Shown here piece by piece: positions 39,403 to 41,786 of a stretch of 41,786 nucleotides of DNA. Made by a program: the position numbers and the translations under genes. Below the pieces are notes generated by a model that worked only from the letters and a program-made list of their open reading frames with translations, made no database searches and was not told the origin of the DNA. Within the stretch, counting starts at the first letter, position 1, and each line of letters opens with the position of its first letter. The stretch comes from a virus: positions 1 to 41,786 of the IMG/VR virus record IMGVR_UViG_3300031699_000004; one strand, 5' to 3'.

Positions 39403-40378
39403 GCGCAAGGGGGCCGACGCCGCCGCCGTCGAGGCCAACCGTGCTAAGGCGCGAGGGCGCAGCAGTGCTGCCGACATCGCCATTTACAACCGGGACTGCA
39501 TCGAGGGCATGCACGACGGACCGGCGGACTCGGTCGACCTGGTGGTGAGCAGCATACCCTTTGGGGCGTTGTTCATGTACTCCGGCAAGACCGAGGACAT
39601 CGGCAACAACTCCGACGGCGTGGACATGCACGCCGGGCAGTTCGGGCTGCACATGCGATTCTTCTTCCAGGAGCTGGTGCGGGTGATGGCACCAGGTGCC
39701 GTCTTCGCCTGCCATGTGCAGCAGCTGAACACTACCAAGGTGCAGCACGGCTACATGGGCATGCGGGACTTCCGCGGCGCGGTGATCACGCTGGCCCGCA
39801 ACCACGGCTTGGACCCGCATGGCGAAGTGGCCATTCCCAAGAACCCGCAGGCGGTCGCGCAGCGCCGCAAACTGCACTCGCTGATGTTCGTGACCGGCAA
39901 GCGCGACAGCCGGGCGCTGGCGCCGGCGGCCAATGATTACGTGCTCTTCTTCCGCAAGCCGGGTGAGGGTCAGGCAGTGCGCGGGCTATATGACCCCAAG
40001 GACAATCCCGAGGGATGGTTCTCGCAGGATGATTGGATCAGGTGGGCGCGTGGCGTATGGGATGACATACTCGAAATCGACGTGCTCGAGGGCTACCGCG
40101 CGGCCAGGGGCAGCGAGGAAGAGAAGCACGTCTGCCCGCTGCAACTGGAGGTTATCCGCCGGTGCATCTACCTATACAGCCGGCCGGGCGACTGCGTGAT
40201 GGACCCGTTCATGGGCATCGGCTCGACGGCCTGGGTGTGCGTCGAGACCGGCCGCTGCTGCACGGGCTTTGAACTCAAAGAGAGCTACTACCGCACGGCG
40301 CAGCGCAACGTGAAACGCGCGCTGGAGAAGTTCTCGCGGGAAGAGGTCGACCTGTTCAAGGTGAAGGGTGATAGATGA
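39392..40378 (+). CDS. phage DNA methyltransferase (SIPF type)
   Basis: The 328-residue enzyme has the catalytic motif SSIPFGA (S54-F57) in place of DPPY, a form found in phage N4-cytosine or N6-adenine methylases. The AdoMet site is DPFMGIGSTAWV from D271, and FELKESYYRTAQRN follows. It probably protects phage DNA. A second methylase is encoded at 230-1585. GTG at 39392 after GGAGGTGCTT; TTG at 39389 is possible. Confidence 0.85.
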   Translation: MPRRRKGADAAAVEANRAKARGRSSAADIAIYNRDCIEGMHDGPADSVDLVVSSIPFGALFMYSGKTEDIGNNSDGVDMHAGQFGLHMRFFFQELVRVMAPGAVFACHVQQLNTTKVQHGYMGMRDFRGAVITLARNHGLDPHGEVAIPKNPQAVAQRRKLHSLMFVTGKRDSRALAPAANDYVLFFRKPGEGQAVRGLYDPKDNPEGWFSQDDWIRWARGVWDDILEIDVLEGYRAARGSEEEKHVCPLQLEVIRRCIYLYSRPGDCVMDPFMGIGSTAWVCVETGRCCTGFELKESYYRTAQRNVKRALEKFSREEVDLFKVKGDR

Positions 40379-40959
40379 AGGCGGCCGAGGCGGAAGCCCT
40401 CGTGGATGAGTTCATGCCCTACGCCTACAAGGTCGCGCACGAGTTCTCCAAGACTCGGGGGATGAGGCATCCGGGGGTGGACATCGATGGCGCGGCGAAT
40501 GAAGCGATGGCCGAAGCGCTGCGGACCTGGAAGAAGGGCAGGGGCGCGTCGTTCAAGACCTGGCTGACGGCCAGGGTGTGCTACCGGATTCGGGACGCGT
40601 GGAGATCTGCATACAAGTACCGCTGCAACAGCCGGGGCGAGATAGTCAAGCTGCACAGCATCGAGGGATATCTCGACAAGATGACCGTGAATGGCGTGGA
40701 TCATCCGCTCTGCGCGATCCTGCCGCCGGTCCCCGCTGTCGATGTGGAGTCGCAGATGGAAGGTGTCGGAGAGGCCTGCGCGCGGCTTGAGAGGCAAATG
40801 GGGGTGTGTTTCTCGCTGCGTGAGCGCGATGTGCTTATCGCCTACATCGAGTATGGCACCTTGAAGAGAGCCGCCGAATACCTGGGGGTCAGCGAGAGCC
40901 GCGTTTGCCAGATCGTGGGCGATGTGCGCCGGCGCTGTGAGATCGCGCTGAGCAACTAA
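40375..40959 (+). CDS. phage sigma-70-like factor
   Basis: The 194-residue protein matches the sigma-70 group. Region 2 spans about residues 8-75 (FMPYAYKVAHEF, then NEAMAEALRTW and FKTWLTARVCYRIRDAW), and region 4 lies near the C-terminus (LKRAAEYLGVSESRVCQIV). It may redirect host RNA polymerase to phage promoters. It overlaps the methylase by four bases and lies just upstream of the end junction and the late genes, so it may act as the late switch. Confidence 0.75.
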   Translation: MKAAEAEALVDEFMPYAYKVAHEFSKTRGMRHPGVDIDGAANEAMAEALRTWKKGRGASFKTWLTARVCYRIRDAWRSAYKYRCNSRGEIVKLHSIEGYLDKMTVNGVDHPLCAILPPVPAVDVESQMEGVGEACARLERQMGVCFSLRERDVLIAYIEYGTLKRAAEYLGVSESRVCQIVGDVRRRCEIALSN

Positions 40960-40969
40960 GGAGGTTGAC

Positions 40970-41521
40970 GTGAGCAACGAAGGCCGTGCATTCGCCTCGA
41001 ATGGTGAACCGAATGCACGCGCGGCTGTCGGCCGGCTACTCGTCTACCTACGCGCCCACAGCGGCGAGGAGATCACCGGCCGGGAGATGGACCGGGCCGT
41101 CGACGAGCTCTACGGGGACCGCTGTGCGAGCACCCGCAAGAGTGGACTGAACGAGCGGATCGATCCGCGCGTGGAGTGGATCTGCCATTCGTCAAAGCGG
41201 CAGAGCGGAAGGAAGACGGAAATCTACAAACACGTCTGGACCCGCGGACGCTTGCCCTACGAGAAGCCCTTGCGCAAGGGGTGTCAGACGCCGGCGACCA
41301 GGCTGAAGGCTCTGCTGGAGGGCAAGCACGTGCCGCCGCAGGGCTACTACGAGAGGGCTCGAGCCGAGGGACGCCTGCCTGTGGGCTTTGAGCCGCCCGA
41401 GCAGGACGAGCAGGCAGGGCCTGATGCCAAGAGGCCTGCCGCACCCACACGGCGCCCTGACGTAACAGGGCGCACGCCGGAGCCCACTCAAGGACAGCTC
41501 TTCAACCTGCACAGGAACTGA
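40970..41521 (+). CDS. hypothetical protein
   Basis: The 183-residue protein has a helical N-terminal half resembling a DNA-binding region (LLVYLRAHSGEEITGREMD) and a Pro/Arg-rich tail ending in GQLFNLHRN. GTG start with AGGAGG. It is the last gene before the non-coding junction. A regulatory or DNA-binding role is possible but unproven. Confidence 0.55.
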   Translation: MSNEGRAFASNGEPNARAAVGRLLVYLRAHSGEEITGREMDRAVDELYGDRCASTRKSGLNERIDPRVEWICHSSKRQSGRKTEIYKHVWTRGRLPYEKPLRKGCQTPATRLKALLEGKHVPPQGYYERARAEGRLPVGFEPPEQDEQAGPDAKRPAAPTRRPDVTGRTPEPTQGQLFNLHRN

Positions 41522-41786
41522 GTGACTTGAGGATATCACCACCTGCCCGCCGACGTAACACACCCGCGCCTCTCACGCGAGATGCGGCTGCGCGGGCGAT
41601 ACGACATTGGCAGGGTTACTTGAGGATACCGCGCCCCGCGCGGGAGTCGAGAGGCGCTCGCCGTCTGTCCATCGCGAGGCCCAGCGAGGACCTGCTCTCC
41701 CTGATACGAAGTATGCTCGCCGCCACGCGTAACCCACGTGTTTACGGGTCCTTCCGACCGGGGGGCCATCGCCCGCGATATTGCAG
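41522..41786. other. non-coding right end with direct and inverted repeats
   Basis: No gene is supported. The 11-base sequence ACTTGAGGATA occurs at 41525-41535 and 41618-41628. A 10-bp inverted repeat lies at 41591-41600/41768-41777, a small perfect dyad at 41704-41714 and an imperfect palindrome around CACGTG at 41728-41746. The last nine bases repeat the first nine of the window. This is a candidate cos/pac, origin or recombination region. Confidence 0.55.
41778..41786. repeat. 9-base terminal direct repeat (right copy)
   Basis: Identical to bases 1-9. See the left copy for interpretation. Confidence 0.6.

Noticed and set aside
41704-41714. Short dyad (ATAC-GAA-GTAT) resembling half of a loxP arm
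   Set aside because: Too short, no paired arm or spacer, and no Cre-like gene beyond the integrase.
1-41786. Diversity-generating retroelement, CRISPR array or tRNA genes
   Set aside because: No reverse transcriptase, no template/variable repeat pair, no spaced repeat array and no tRNA cloverleaf was found.

Overview
The window looks like a nearly or fully complete genome of a temperate, long-tailed phage (lambda-like siphovirus layout, Caudoviricetes) infecting an unidentified high-GC bacterium. The evidence is a lambda-type head block (Nu1-like small terminase, GpA-family large terminase, gpW-like joiner, lambda-family portal, prohead protease/major capsid fusion, DUF2190 decoration protein), a tail block with a major tail protein, a chaperone with a -1 frameshift signal and a short tape measure, and a tyrosine integrase. 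Nothing in the sequence names the host. Starts are often GTG or TTG, with strong AGGAGG-type ribosome sites. The first and last 9 bases are identical, and the flanking roughly 490 bases are non-coding if the ends are joined, so the molecule is probably circular or cohesive-ended.

Layout: 1-3700 holds a ParB/DNA-methyltransferase fusion, a Gp37/Gp68-type (DUF5131) protein and a probable replication initiator with internal tandem hexamers. 3700-6760 holds the small terminase and a string of small, often Cys-rich genes, some visibly poorer in GC and separated by a duplicated 35-base gene boundary. 6759-15406 is the head block, interrupted at 9095-9860 by a two-gene leftward module with its own sigma70-like promoter and palindromic operators. 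15426-29460 is the tail block, including a lectin/FN3/tail-terminator fusion, the frameshift site at 21809-21817, a LamG protein with five 14-residue repeats and a large tip protein with a C1q-like C-terminus. The integrase (29463-30458, minus strand) faces the tail operon.

From 30600 onward a rightward early region begins with a strongly folded leader. It continues through an HTH gene, a conserved protein of unknown function, tiny membrane proteins, and then nucleotide- and DNA-related genes: HD hydrolase, DUF1643, ASCH-like, SNF2-like helicase, a second methyltransferase and a sigma-like factor. If the ends are joined, this region runs straight into the methyltransferase at 230 and the terminase, so the phage sigma factor could drive the late operon.

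The most unusual element is a roughly 585-base segment, 33818-34402, packed with long perfect helices (19, 12, 10, 9, 8 and 7 base pairs). It looks like a large structured non-coding RNA of the kind carried by phages (GOLLD/ROOL type), or a new class. Other strong observations are the programmed frameshift, a one-base frameshift break in a small gene, the leftward regulatory module and the absence of any recognisable endolysin.
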